From Bimastos eiseni (taxonomy: Eukaryota > Annelida > Clitellata > Crassiclitellata > Lumbricidae), in assembly GCA_959347315.1 (NCBI GenBank), contig OY365809.1, forward strand, positions 1,076,148 to 1,140,147: 64,000 nt of DNA, in the 5' to 3' direction. Positions within the stretch are counted from its first letter, which is position 1. Every line of letters starts with the position of its first letter. The notes under the pieces are model-generated. The model was not told where the DNA came from. It saw only the letters and a program-made list of their open reading frames with translations, and did no database searches. Shown here one piece after another: positions 1 through 11,335 of this stretch. Position numbers and translations under genes: made by a program.

Positions 1-263
1 AGAAGAACCGTCAGATTCCTACACATCCCGAGACCATTGAGGTGTCGAACGTGCAGACGGCTCAAAGCCAAAAAATGCTCATTCTCGATCTCAATTGCCT
101 TTGCGTTCTTCCTGAGGAACTCCTCGTTGACTGTAACAAAATACCCATGGTCCTCTGCTTCCTTCACCGCATCCGAGTCGCATTTGCGATGGTACAGCAA
201 AGCGTGTTTTCCTCCACATTGCACCAGAGCTGGTTGAGAAGCGACGTTTCTGACTGTCGACAT
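1..263 (-). CDS. 5' coding exon of an unidentified gene, truncated by the window edge
   Basis: On the minus strand an ATG at 263-261 opens a frame that stays open for 87 codons to the left edge. The start looks real because an in-frame TGA lies two codons upstream. The peptide begins MSTVRNVASQPALVQCGGKH. Its middle is hydrophilic and alpha-helical (EEFLRKNAKAIEIE). It ends with a leucine-spaced stretch (LHVRHLNGLGMCRNLTVL) that resembles the first turn of a leucine-rich repeat. Balanced codon use and the long open frame support coding. The family is not recognised; the LRR reading is inference from spacing only. The rest of the gene lies left of the window. Confidence 0.55.
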   Translation of the reverse strand, partial: MSTVRNVASQPALVQCGGKHALLYHRKCDSDAVKEAEDHGYFVTVNEEFLRKNAKAIEIENEHFLALSRLHVRHLNGLGMCRNLTVL

Positions 264-2415
264 TTCTCAAGTTTTGCCAAAACAGTGGCTGTAACATGAA
301 AGTGTTTAATTCTAATTGATTAAACCACTTACATATTAGGTATTTTACTTGGGACTTAGATTGACTATTAAAGTGCCAGCTGGGGTTTAAGCAACAATGT
401 AGTTTATCTCAACATCAAAATCGAGTAATTACAATAAGGATAAATCTTCTGCGGCCAAAAGTTCGGCACAAAAACAAACGAAAATTTTATTTCCAAGGCC
501 GAACCCATACAAAATTTAGCACCGAAGACCTCTGTGCATGCACTGTAATTGGAGCATGCACAATGTTAAAAAAACACCCCAAATTTGTAACATGTGTCGT
601 GAGGGTCGTTTAGGGTCAGATTAGGCATCGTGAGGGTCGTTTAGGGTCAGGGTTAGTGTCGTTTATCGATATATAAAACGAACTTTTGGCCATATAAGTA
701 GTTTTTATGTGCATTTTTATGGCGAACTTTCGGCCGCAGAAGCTCCGCGCTTAAAATAATCTCAATAGGGCTATTATTGGCACTGAATCCGTGATCTTTA
801 CTAGTGTGAGAGAGCCGCACAAACTTTAATGTACATAGCATTTATGGGAGGCGGAATTTACTCTAAAATATAATCACGTGACTATGAGAAAGTTTGACTG
901 CTCTATAATTATACACGGTAATTATTTTTGCGACTGTGGAAAAATATTGAAAACAATCGCATTGCTGCTTTCAACTTCATAATAAAATAGTTGTGTGTTC
1001 TTACATTACATTTTGCTTAAATCCAGCGCAAATACGTAACATCTAAAAAATGTACAAGTTTCAAAAGTTACTGTTGCCATAGCACCACACCGGAAACGTA
1101 CATCGCTATATTCTGGTGCTCTGCAGGTAATTTGTCTGAACAGCGCTAATTATAACCGACTCATACATGATCCGACCAGAGCCTTCAGAGGTGCAAAAAG
1201 CAAAATTTAAAAAAAAATGAGAAGTTGTTTTTTTTGTTTTTGTTTGTTTTTGTTTGATTCGGTTTTTAGTTTTCCTTTGGATCCTGTTACAACAATTTTG
1301 TTATACAAAGTATCAAACACAACATGAAAAAGAGACCCAACTTGTTTATATATAATTAATTTAGCTTGATTTTCGACTGAACGATACACACAATTAGTAA
1401 TATAAATAGTAATATTAGTAAATTTTTGAATGTATTTTAAAGAACAAAAAACAAAAAATGCCATTTTTGTTTTTTGAGTTTTTTTTTAAAATAACCCAAA
1501 AAACCAACATGTTTGCAGCTCTGGATCCGACTCATCCGAGCGATGTAAATTTCTGTACAGAGCTGGAAATGCGAACTCCAAGGTTTTTGAAAATGATCCT
1601 GTAAAGTGTTTTGATTTCTAGGTCTTGATATTTTTAACGTACGCAAACCAGATATAAAATTACTGCACAGAGATGACAATTCGAACTACTCGCTGATTTT
1701 GAAGTACATTCCTCAAACCCTCACTCGGTTTCATTGGCCTTGCCACGTTGTTGAATGTTGAATGCTGATAGCCTTGTGCTCCGTTGAGTGCAGCCTAGGT
1801 TACAGTGTGGACACACAGCTTCGACACAAGGCCACAAGCGTGACGTAGGCGTAATTCGATTCGAATTAGCTAAAATGTCATTAATCTAACCTTATAATAA
1901 TCTAATTATTCCATATTAGTCCCAGAACTAATTGAAATGCTCGAAAATGGAGAATATAACATTTTAAAATCGAATTCAACAGCTCTTTGAATTCCTGACT
2001 TATATTTATGGGCGTATCGAGCTATAGGGCCTAAATGGATTAAATGCGCCCTGTCCGTAGCATCAATCTGGCGGCTCGCATTTTGAAAATAGTGCATTTT
2101 ATGGAATAATCAGTTATTCCATCCTGAAATTTGCACCCTTTCCATTTGCGCCCTGGGCCACGGGCCCGGGCTGGTCCCCCTCGGTATACGGCCAAAACCT
2201 CGAGACCAAGACCAAGACCGAGGGTCCAAGACAAAGACCAAGACCGATACTCTTTTTAAAATGTTCAATTTATTAAGACTCTAAAACGGAATAAACCGCT
2301 TTAAAACATTAATTTTATTGCTGAAGAATACTAAACTCAATAATGGTCCAGAAAACAGCTTTACCGACCAGTCTGAACTTTTGTGGGTTCAGCCTCTGGC
2401 TTCGGCTGAGAATAT
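264..2415. other. AT-rich gene-free stretch
   Basis: No exon-like frame is visible. A short tandem duplication of a unit containing GAGGGTCGTTTAGGGTCA lies at about 598-655. Short fragments of the GAGACCAAGACC repeat family appear at 2195-2245, next to a fuller copy to the right. Confidence 0.5.
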
Positions 2416-2937
2416 CACACTATAAATTAGGCCTACTTACAGTATACGATAGGTATGCCTAAATATTTTAAGACATCTGAACAAGTAGATTAACGTTCCG
2501 TTTGAATGGTGTAGACCTACTTGTACTCGGAATTGCAGGTTAACAGTGACTACACGTGACCGACCACATAATATTAGATTGTTCCAAAACCTTGACATTT
2601 GTGAAAGCAAATTTTGAAATTGCTGGTTCCGTTGCAAATGCATTTTTTTGCCCATAGTGATATTTATATAGCCTAGGCCTAGAGATGATCAGCACGCCAT
2701 AAATCGTTAACAATCACGTAGGGCCTAAACGTCCGCCGTCCGGTGTATCTAATAATCGAAAATAACCGACAAATATCAAAGAAATTGTTCAAATGACCAA
2801 GAACGCTAGCCTAAGACGGAGACCAATTTGAAGACCGTTCCTTTAAGACCAAGACCGACGCATTCGAGACCAAGACCCAGACCAAGACCGGAGTTTTCTG
2901 GTCTCTAGACTGTATCGAGACCAAGATCGCATCCCTG
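2416..2937 (+). mobile_element. Interspersed DNA-transposon-like repeat, family B copy 1
   Basis: This stretch matches 19396-19824 over most of its length. Shared blocks include AACAAGTAGATTAACRTTCC, GTTTGAATGGTGTAG, TACTTGTACTCGGAATTG and TTAGATTGTTCCAAAACCTTG. Both copies end in a run of GAGACCAAGACC units followed by CATCCCTG. A CAGGGATG terminus (reverse complement) is typical of hAT elements, but the left terminus and a target-site duplication were not found. No coding capacity is seen. Confidence 0.5.
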
Positions 2938-3119
2938 GTTTCTGAAGACAATACTTGGCCTTCCATACCTGTCCGTAACTTATAACCAAACGGCTTACAT
3001 TACATAACCAGAAGACCAGAGCATCGCAACAAATCATATTAAATCATCTTGAAGGAGATAACTAGGAAATAGAGACGTGTGAGGGTGACGTAAAGAATTA
3101 ATCAGACAATTTCCGTAAT

Positions 3120-3600
3120 ATCACGTACGCAGCGAGGGGGCATGGGTTTCATATTTCGACGGTTGAGTATGGTGGGGAAGGGGTATCGAAAATATGTACG
3201 TACGCAAATATATATTTTGTCGAATTATAACGTCCACAATACAGAATATGAAAATCAGAACTGTAAACTTAATCATAGACTATATTCCTGCTTACTCAAT
3301 CTTATGTAATTTTAAAACGATTTCAAATGCAAGTGTTGTTAGTGTTTTATTTCTTCATAACAGTTAATAAAGTTACGCTGCTACGTATGATGCTTACCAA
3401 AAATAAATAGCCTGTGGTATAATAAATGTCTTGTAGCTGTTTTAGCTATTTAACCTTTGCAATGGGTCATTGGGGTGGGGGTAGAGCCCAAATGTATATA
3501 ACCTACGCATGGGGAGGGGTCCACGAAATGTACGCGGTGCAACAGAGGAGGGGTCCTGAAATGCGATTTTATTGCGTACGAAATTATATATGATAATATG
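3120..3600 (+). mobile_element. Interspersed repeat, family C copy 1 (uninterrupted)
   Basis: This copy carries the blocks CGTACGCAGCGAGGGG, AATATGTACGTACG, ACTGTAAACTTAATCATAG and ACTATATTCCTGCTTA. The same blocks occur in the opposite orientation at 20860-23035, where they are split by a 1.77 kb transposon. This uninterrupted copy serves as the empty-site reference for that insertion. Superfamily is unknown. Confidence 0.5.
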
Positions 3601-5208
3601 GATGGGCTCTATAAGGTCATAGAAATTCATACGCTGCACTCGATCGACCAACGTTGAATTTTGCCGTAATTTAATCGTTTAAAGTAATTTATTTTCTAAT
3701 TGGTAACTCATATTATTGACTTAGGCCTACTTATAGTAGTATCTTCCTGAGTCGTGGCGAGGAAAAAACTACGTGTCAAGGCCATCATTAATTCGTTACA
3801 TCAACAGCCAACAAAAGCAATAATAATTATTACAAAATGTGGTCGAATCAACGGATGATGACGTATTAACGAGACGCGTTGATTAATAATATCATTATTC
3901 TCGTGTGACGTTCATCTATATGCATAAGATGCTCATTAATATTCATAAGACCCTAATTAATATTCATGAGGATGGCATATAGTCCCATGTCTCCGAGCGC
4001 CGTCGTACAGAAGTCATTTGCCGAGACCAGTCGTCGGCCGGAAGTCAGTCCGCGGCCTAATTATAACCTTGGGTCTGTTGCGGGAGGTGGGAGGACTGGG
4101 GACGCGGGGTGGGTCAGAGGACGCCGTGGGGTGAACGGTTGGGTTGGCTGACGAAGGCTCCAGTGTCTCCCTTTCCCTGGGTCGTAGGAAGGGGTTGCAC
4201 AATTCGCCGCATCATTTATTCAACACCCGCTCGTGAATTATTAAGGCGAAAGCAATAAACCAACATCTCATGTTTTAGCAGCGAGCCTCGCTCCAGCGCT
4301 ATATAATGCTTTTCGAAGCGCACGAAATTATTAATAATTCACGGGTCTTTAAATCACGCTACCAGGACCGACTCAGCTCCCGGCTGACTGAAGCTGTCGT
4401 CGAGACAAAGGAATAACAGCACCAGATCGCGTACGAATCGGCGCTAAAGGTCCAGATGTACCGGGTACGTGCATAATTGAGAGCTTACATCTGGCGCCGG
4501 TTTCTAACCGCACAAGGCATTAACCGGCGGAAATCTAGTGAGATAGAAATCGACATCGCAAGTACAAGTCGTATTGTATTGTATATTTGCATCGTGTTGT
4601 ATTGTAACATTTTATTGCATTGTGTTGTATTGTAATGTCTACATCATCCCTGCGGGATTATAAATAGCACATACAGTCTAGAGCGCCATTGTAGGCTTAG
4701 ATAAATCTGAGGGATTCAGACCGCAGTGAATATTATACAACGACGTCAAAATCCCAAAGTTACATGTAACTAATGGCATTTACGCTTGGATTTTACATCT
4801 CCAAAAGTCTCTAGAGATCGTATTACCCCTACTCGAGTAACACCCACTAGGTCCATCGAAGGTCTGCCGAAGGGGCAGAAGGGCGAGCCCGCCCTTGTAC
4901 AGAGGAGGCAAAACAGAGTCGAAGAACAACAGTAAAAAGATTGAACGCTGGATAAAAAAGACGAAAGGCAACAGATATCGAAGGATAGATGGAAAAGAAG
5001 GAAGAAAAGAAACCGCCACTTTGATGAAGTCTTTAGTTCATGTTTCCCTGAGTCATGCTTAAGCCAAACCTCGTTTTGCCATCATTTACATTACCTCACC
5101 AATGTCATCATATGTCGTTTTACCATAAATTTACATCATCCTACTTTATCTTACTTTCCATAGGGCCGTTGAGTAACGGTGAACACCCCCACACCCCACG
5201 CACACGCA
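3601..5208. other. Gene-free stretch
   Basis: No supported gene. ATTAATATTCAT occurs twice at 3931-3970, and related AATTATTAA-type sites lie at 4233-4340. A degenerate TTGTATTGTA repeat lies at 4565-4640. Short open frames here lack splice context or family resemblance. Confidence 0.45.
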
Positions 5209-5209
5209 T

Positions 5210-5248
5210 ACGCGCGCGCGCGCGCGCGCGCTCACACACACACACACA
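5210..5248. repeat. (CG)n followed by (CA)n microsatellite
   Basis: About ten CG units run directly into about eight CA units. The alternating purine-pyrimidine tract could adopt Z-DNA under supercoiling; that is inference. Confidence 0.85.
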
Positions 5249-5249
5249 G

Positions 5250-5460
5250 CTGAGGAAGTGAATTCGAGAACCGTATCCCCGAAAGGTTGACTAGACCTTC
5301 TTTCGGCGGCGGCGTTTGTTAAAATCAGATGTATAATGTAATAGGCGACTTGCATGACTGCCGACAGTTAAATTTTACCGCAGTAATAACTCTTGTCATC
5401 ATTCGCCCATACTGTCTTTGTAATCATATTGAGGTTTCTCAGTTTAAAATTAAACGAATA
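5250..5460 (+). mobile_element. SINE-like repeat, copy 1
   Basis: It shares about 200 bp with 27205-27450, including AAGGTTGACTAG, the block around AGATGTATAA(T/C)GTAAT, GCGACTTGCATG or GCCTTGCATGG, and the run through AACTTGTCATC (here ACTCTTGTCATC). A B-box-like GAATTCGAGAACC lies at its start, consistent with a tRNA-derived head. The 3' end grades into AT-rich sequence. Confidence 0.5.
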
Positions 5461-5596
5461 TTATTATTATAGTAATAATTGTTTTAATAAAATTGTAATA
5501 ATTAAATTGTAATAATAAAATTATAATTATTATCTCAAATGGGAATTTGTCAATAAAACGAGTCAACAATGGGGAATGTTGTATTATTGTGGAGCA

Positions 5597-6420
5597 GTTG
5601 GTCCCTCGTCAAGATCCGTCTGAGCAAAAGTTCCTCGGACAGCAACTGCGTTGAAGCGTTGAATGGTGATTGAGAGGCGCTGGTGAAGATGCGAAGACTC
5701 TTTGAGATCAGCTGTGAGGAGAATTAATCGTCTACATAGCTATTTAAAGAAGTCCAGGCCGCTTCCATTAACTGGGCCAAGGGTTTCGAAAGCCACAGGG
5801 TCGACTAGGTGATTTGGGATGAGCTCATTGTATTTGGCAATCATCCTTGCCGCTGCTAGTTCCGCCACTGCCTCTGCCTCTGCCGACATCGCGTGGAGCG
5901 CCACGGTGTCGATGACAGTAGCATCCCATACGAGGCTTCGTCCTCGCTGCCATGGAATGAGCGTCAGTCCGTCGGGTCGTTTCCCGTCTGTTCTTGAGAG
6001 CTCGGGTGGTTCTTTGATGTTAGGCCACGACTTATCAGATCGTTTCCTGGTTCTGCCTGGGCTTAAACTGCACGAGAGTCCTGCGACCCGTCAGCTGTCA
6101 ACATCGCTCCACAGGGACACACGTGCTGCTTGCATATCTGTCTTCCCAGTCGGAGTCCTGTCGCTATTCTCACTGCCTCATCGTCCATTCTCAGTCCGCA
6201 TGAGGACACGGGCAGCGCGAACAACCAGTCGCCAGAGTGGGGTGCCGCTGCCGTTCTTAGTCTCGCTTGGTAGCAGACGTAGTCAGATGATGCGTTCAGA
6301 GAGTGCATCGTTTTCCTCACAATTGAGTGGCTTGCCTCAGTATGACTGCTTATGTGCTGCAGAACTGTCTGCGTGCGACTTGGCTCTCCTCAGTCCATCT
6401 TTGTATCATTGATTCAACTC
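5597..6420 (-). pseudogene. Degenerate C-terminal part of a retrotransposon-type ORF
   Basis: Read on the minus strand, 6320 to 5600 encodes blocks such as HSGDWLFALPVSSCGLRMDD, RPDGLTLIPW and VAFETLGPVNGSGLDFFK. An in-frame TAG follows, then the same frame continues with HLHQRLSITIQRFNAVAVRG. This is the layout I associate with the C-terminal region of reverse-transcriptase-encoding ORFs repeated widely in marine invertebrate genomes; the family match is from memory. The internal TAG and frameshifts upstream show that it is dead. No reverse-transcriptase motif is left in this fragment. Confidence 0.6.
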
Positions 6421-6950
6421 GTGTCTCTGTGATAGCTAGGCCGTGGCTTAGTATTGAGGACTGGAGGGCCATTCACGGGCTCTTCTGCAGGTGCCAATTA
6501 TATTATGCAGCCTGCCAAATTGCCCTTTCAATTGTCATCTCCGTTACCCTACTCAGTGCGATTTTCGCTGGTGTTAGAGCGCTACAGCCTATTGCTGTTG
6601 TTTGTCGTGTGTGAAGCTATTGTAGGCGAAAGGGATGCACCAGATGGGGCCTACAGCTCAGCTCATAACGACTGATTAGGATGTAATGTAATCGAACATT
6701 TATATAGCGCCCCATAACATCTACCCAGAGGCGCTCTCTGCGCTGACCTAAATGATGTTAAATGTCATTACTACCCAATATTTTACATCAGTTAGCAAAA
6801 CTGCGCACAGTAGGTAGAAAGAGTCGCCAGTGGTGGGCCCACGCACTACCATGGAGCCAAGTAATGGATTCCCGTCGACAGCTGACAGATGGCATGGATG
6901 TTCAGAGTCTTTGGCCAAAACCCCAAGTTATTCCTTTTCTATCTACCCTC
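6421..6950. other. Gene-free stretch with a GCGC-TATATAA repeat end
   Basis: At 6690-6740 lies ATTTATATAGCGCC followed by a GAGGCGCTC block. This is the inverted form of the short interspersed repeat that ends GCGCTATATAAATG at 9868-9882. Nothing else is recognisable. Confidence 0.45.
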
Positions 6951-6964
6951 GCGTATATGCAACG

Positions 6965-7196
6965 TCGTCTGCATTGACATCATAATGGTCACCCGCGTCA
7001 TCAACATCATAATCATATTCATAATCATCCTAACCACCATTGTCGTCATCGTCATCATCATTTTAATTATGATTATCATCGCTGTCATCATCATCGTATC
7101 CATCGTCGTCATGGTAATTACCAGAATGGTTATCGCCATCATCGTCATCATCGTCATCATCGTCGTCGTCATCGTCATCATCATCATCGCCGACAA
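6965..7196. repeat. (ATC)n / (GTC)n trinucleotide tract
   Basis: A long imperfect run of ATC, GTC and ATT triplets. It creates long Ile/Val-rich and Met/Thr-rich open frames on both strands that are not genes. Confidence 0.85.
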
Positions 7197-7436
7197 TTAC
7201 AGCATCTAGATTGCAGCAGTATCATCAGTGTGATAATGTCTCCGGTCGTTGCTACACTGACTGCACGCTCATCATTTAGATAGGAAGCCAGTGCATTGTG
7301 TCGTTGCCAATTGAACAGAAAACCCTATAAATACAAAAGTGATTACGACGACGAACGTCGATTGAAACGGAAATAAAGAAATGTTCGTCATGAATAATTA
7401 ATCATCGCTTCATCTTCTTATGAGGCGCCACTGCAC

Positions 7437-7441
7437 TCCAC

Positions 7442-7480
<39 letters not shown>

Positions 7481-8030
7481 TGTTCTCTTCCTCCTCCTCC
7501 TTCTCTTCCTCCTCCTCTTCCTCCTGCTCCTCATCCTCTTCCTCTTAATCCTTCTCATTCTCATCCTCTATATCCTCTCTCCATTCTCATCGTCAACATC
7601 ATTCTATAATTGATTCTTCTGCTTCTACAATCCTTCACTCCATACTCGTCATTCTCTGTCTCCTTCTTTTAGCCAAGCATCCTCCTCTTTCTCTGCCGCT
7701 TTCTCTTCCTACCCTCCTCCTCCTATACTTCCTCCTCCTCTTCTCCCTTCTCCCTATCTCCCCTCTCCATGTCCTCTTCATCACGCCTTCCCTCTTCCTT
7801 TTCTTTTCCCTTCCTATATATATATATATAGGAAGGGAAAAGAAAAGGAAGATATATATATATATATACATACTATTTTCTTCCCAAATTTTCCTAGTTT
7901 TTCTCCTCTTCTCTACTCTTTCTTCGTCTCCATTTCTCACACTCTTTCACCTTCTCCTTCTTACTCCTCTTGTCTCCATTCCACCTACTTCTTCCTCCTC
8001 TTTTCCGTTCTTCCTTCCTCCCCATTCCTT
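7437..8030. repeat. Polypyrimidine (CTCCTC/TTCCTC) low-complexity tract
   Basis: About 600 bp of C/T-rich sequence on the plus strand, with a strand-switched A/G segment at the palindrome near 7831. No gene. Confidence 0.8.
7794..7851. repeat. Perfect 58-bp palindrome with a TA-repeat centre
   Basis: The left arm is a 21-base pyrimidine run at 7794-7814 and the right arm is its exact reverse complement at 7831-7851. The 16-base centre is (TA)8, itself self-complementary. A (TA)n run follows on the right. Such a structure can extrude as a cruciform. Confidence 0.85.
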
Positions 8031-8320
8031 CATGCTTTCTGATCGGATAAACTGCACGCCATAGAATAACGACTCAAGTTTTGTCGCCATCAACGAAAGC
8101 GTTTTGGAGCAGCAGAGGTCCGCCTGGTGAGAGCTGTTGTCTGGAATGAAAAAAATATAAACTACAAGGTGGCTCAATAAAAAAAATACTCCACCAGAAG
8201 AAATGCGGAATATTAAATTTAGATAGCTGCAATATTTGAAACAATTAAACATTTTCAATGAATATTTTAATGATTGTTAGCAAATTTTTCCTCTGTAAGT
8301 CTTAAAAGTTTGGTAAATAT

Positions 8321-8732
8321 CAGAGTTGTATGGTCTCGAGACAGTTTTTTAGTGTCTCGGTCTCGGAAGCCTGCTGTCTTGGTCTCGGTCTCGAGGTAGT
8401 GTCTCGAATTTTTAGAAACTGTCTTGAAGTGAATGTCTTGTTCTGTCTCGAACAAGTGGTCTCGATAAGTTTCGCGTGATGTCTTAAAATCTTGCGCGGC
8501 AATATAAAAAGTGTTCTCAGGAATTTGTGCTATATACATTATAAGTTTCAAATTGAAATTGCAAATAAACATTATTCCCGAAAACTGATACATTAGCATT
8601 TTACAGCATTTTATATAGAACCACTTGCCTTTTACTGTCTCGTACTGTCTTGAACCTAGTGTCTCGGTCTCGTTCTCGGCACCTCACTGTCTCGTGTTGG
8701 TCTTGAAGTTTGAAGTCTTGCATACAACACTG
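8321..8732 (+). mobile_element. Non-autonomous hAT-type element, family A copy 1
   Basis: It starts CAGAGTTGTATGG and ends CATACAACACTG, which form terminal inverted repeats. It is flanked by GTAAATAT at 8313-8320 and GTAAAGAT at 8733-8740, an 8-bp target-site duplication with one mismatch. The interior is rich in GTCTCG units and matches 57241-57668 almost throughout. It has no coding capacity, as expected of a MITE. Confidence 0.8.
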
Positions 8733-8740
8733 GTAAAGAT

Positions 8741-9465
8741 ACCTCTATCGGTTGTTGAGAAATTCCATTTATTCGGGTGGGGTATTTTTATTGGGCCACC
8801 GTGTATATTACGTGGCTATAATACAACAGCATTACAATCTGTTGATCTTGTAGCAGTTGAATTCCGCCATGTATAGAATCCCCTATGCTATAAACATAGC
8901 AATATCTGACTTATTGTATTGCAATTGTAAGCTTAACTTTTCTACAGCGTTCACAGAAGCGAAGTCGCGGGAACCAGCTTATTCACAGGCGCTTAAAATG
9001 GCTTAATCAAAACAAAATCGATAGGCAGATGTCCCAATTAGAGTGTCTTTTTTCAAATAAGCTAATATCATCATCATCATCGTCGTCGTCATCATGTAGT
9101 CTTGACGCCCAGAGTAATAGTCTCTAAACGACTGCAAAAAATGTTTAGTTGGATCCAATTGTTTAACTGTCACCCGCTGATAGCTGGCGATTGTATTAAA
9201 TTAGAATGATTAGAGGATAATAATCAATAGCAGTGAGAATAACAGAAACTGACCAAATGGCAAAAGGGACGACGTCAATGATCTGATGGTTAATTGAGAT
9301 GCATTTATTCGACGCTTACAATAAAAAAAACCAAACGAATGGCAAATGACAATGGGACGGTCACGTTCGAGGCTGATTAAAAATTAAGCGGTTTTATTAA
9401 TTAATGTAATTGTAACGATGTCGTTTGCTGGGAACGATGATGAGTGCCTATGGAGATAGATTGAC
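8741..9465. other. Gene-free stretch
   Basis: Ordinary AT-rich sequence with a short CAT/CGT triplet tract at 9066-9093. No exon, RNA gene or repeat boundary is supported. Confidence 0.4.
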
Positions 9466-9560
9466 GGATGGATGGATTGGTGGATAGGTGGATTGGAGCA
9501 TGGGTGGATTATTGGATGGGTGGATTTATGGGTGGAATGATGGATGGATGCAATGTTGGA
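9466..9560. repeat. Degenerate (GGAT)n microsatellite
   Basis: Runs of GGATGGAT, GGTGGAT and TGGATGGGTGG. Interrupted and imperfect. Confidence 0.7.
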
Positions 9561-10019
9561 TGTATTGTATGGAATTTTCTCTAATGCATGTTCGTCGACT
9601 TTGCCAGTGATTTTTTACTTTAAAGAAGCATTTTGCTCGTAAGTTGCCTAGGTCATGTGACTTCATCAGCCAATCAGACCATTCCCTCAGATGCTTACGG
9701 TCGAATCTCGGTCACGTTCGCGCCCTCTGTAGCTGAGTGATTACGCATCGCAAACGTATGTTGAATTGAATTGAATTGAATGTACTGTAATCGTTTGAAG
9801 TGACATTTAGCCTCATATAGGTCAGCTCAGAAAGCGCTTCTGAGTAGGTATCTTTAAGGGGCGCTATATAAATGTTCAATTGCGATTACATTATGAATGC
9901 AAGAATGCAAAGGTTGGATGAATTAACGGATGGCTGAATAGGTGAATGGATAGAGTTAGGAAGGAAGGATGGGAAGATGTTGTCTATTCGATGGACCTGT
10001 AGACCTATAGTCGTTAGGA

Positions 10020-10034
10020 GACAGACAGACAGGC

Positions 10035-10067
<33 letters not shown>

Positions 10068-10116
10068 TACAGACAGACAGACATACAGACAGACAGACAG
10101 ACATACAGACAGACAT

Positions 10117-10147
<31 letters not shown>

Positions 10148-10260
10148 TACAGACAGACATACAGGCAGACAGACAGACAGACATACAGACAGACAGACAG
10201 ACATACAGACAGACAGACAGACAGACAGACATACAGACAGACAGACAGACAGACAGACAT

Positions 10261-10295
<35 letters not shown>

Positions 10296-10424
10296 TACAG
10301 ACAGACAGACAGACATACAGACAGACAGACATACAGACAGACAGACATACAGACAGACAGACAGACAGACATACAGACAGACAGACAGACAGACATACAG
10401 ACAGACAGACATACAGACAGACAT

Positions 10425-10459
<35 letters not shown>

Positions 10460-10496
10460 TACAGACAGACAGACAGACAGACATACAGACAGACAT

Positions 10497-10527
<31 letters not shown>

Positions 10528-10564
10528 TACAGACAGACAGACAGACAGACATACAGACAGACAT

Positions 10565-10599
<35 letters not shown>

Positions 10600-10612
10600 T
10601 ACAGACAGACAT

Positions 10613-10643
<31 letters not shown>

Positions 10644-10698
10644 GGCAGACAGACATACAGACAGACAGACATACAGACAGACAGGCAGACAGACAGGC

Positions 10699-10743
<45 letters not shown>

Positions 10744-10933
10744 TACAGACAGACAGACAGACATACATACAGACAGGCAGACAGACAGACAGACAGACAT
10801 ACAGACAGACATACAGACAGACAGACAGACAGACATACAGGCAGACAGACAGACATACAGACAGACGGACAGACATACAGACAGACAGACAGACAGACAG
10901 ATAGGCTGACACAGAGTCAGACAGACAGACAGG
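10020..10933. repeat. ~0.9 kb (CAGA)n tetranucleotide array with interspersed CATA units
   Basis: The array is nearly uninterrupted CAGA. CATA units replace CAGA at irregular intervals, and rare CAGG units occur. The 4-bp unit is open in all frames, so it yields very long Cys/Leu/Ser/Val-rich frames on one strand and Arg/Gln/Thr/Asp-rich frames on the other. None is a gene. Confidence 0.95.
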
Positions 10934-10998
10934 CATGATTCTGCAGGTGGATATCGCGTCATAGTGCTCAGCCGTTGGTTCGTCTGCCGTCAGCGTCG

Positions 10999-11050
10999 CA
11001 TTAATTATTCATAGAATAATCAATTATTCATGGGGCCATAATTATTCATG
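10999..11050. promoter_or_regulatory. Cluster of three ATTATTCAT motifs
   Basis: AATTATTCAT occurs at 11003, 11022 and 11040 (approximate starts), once as TTAATTATTCAT. The motif resembles POU-homeodomain sites of the ATGAATAATTAAT class. It lies about 1.6 kb upstream of the zinc-finger gene. A regulatory role is inference. Confidence 0.3.
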
Positions 11051-11282
11051 TTCGGCCGACGAAATGTTGTCACAAATGGCACAGACACAAAGAGAGCTAC
11101 ACACACGACCAGAGAGAAGGACAGGCAGCAGAACACACGGCGATCAACGCACGATCTGCAATGGCGCTACATAAAGTTCCATTTTGTTGCGTTACATGTA
11201 AGAGGAGGCAGAAGGGAACAGGCGGCAGCGAGACACACAGAGACAAAGACAAAGACGGACAAACATGGTGAGACTCTCTGTC

Positions 11283-11298
11283 TGTAAGTTTGTTTGTT

Positions 11299-11335
<37 letters not shown>

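Noticed and set aside
5819..6412. 197-residue plus-strand frame
   Set aside because: The conserved reading is on the minus strand, a retrotransposon ORF relic; the plus frame is its shadow.
6889..7209. Ile/Val-rich frame that looks like a membrane protein
   Set aside because: Translation of an ATC/GTC triplet tract.
9886..10962. Long open frames of Cys/Leu/Ser/Val or Arg/Gln/Thr/Asp on both strands
   Set aside because: Artefact of the CAGA tetranucleotide array, which is open in every frame.
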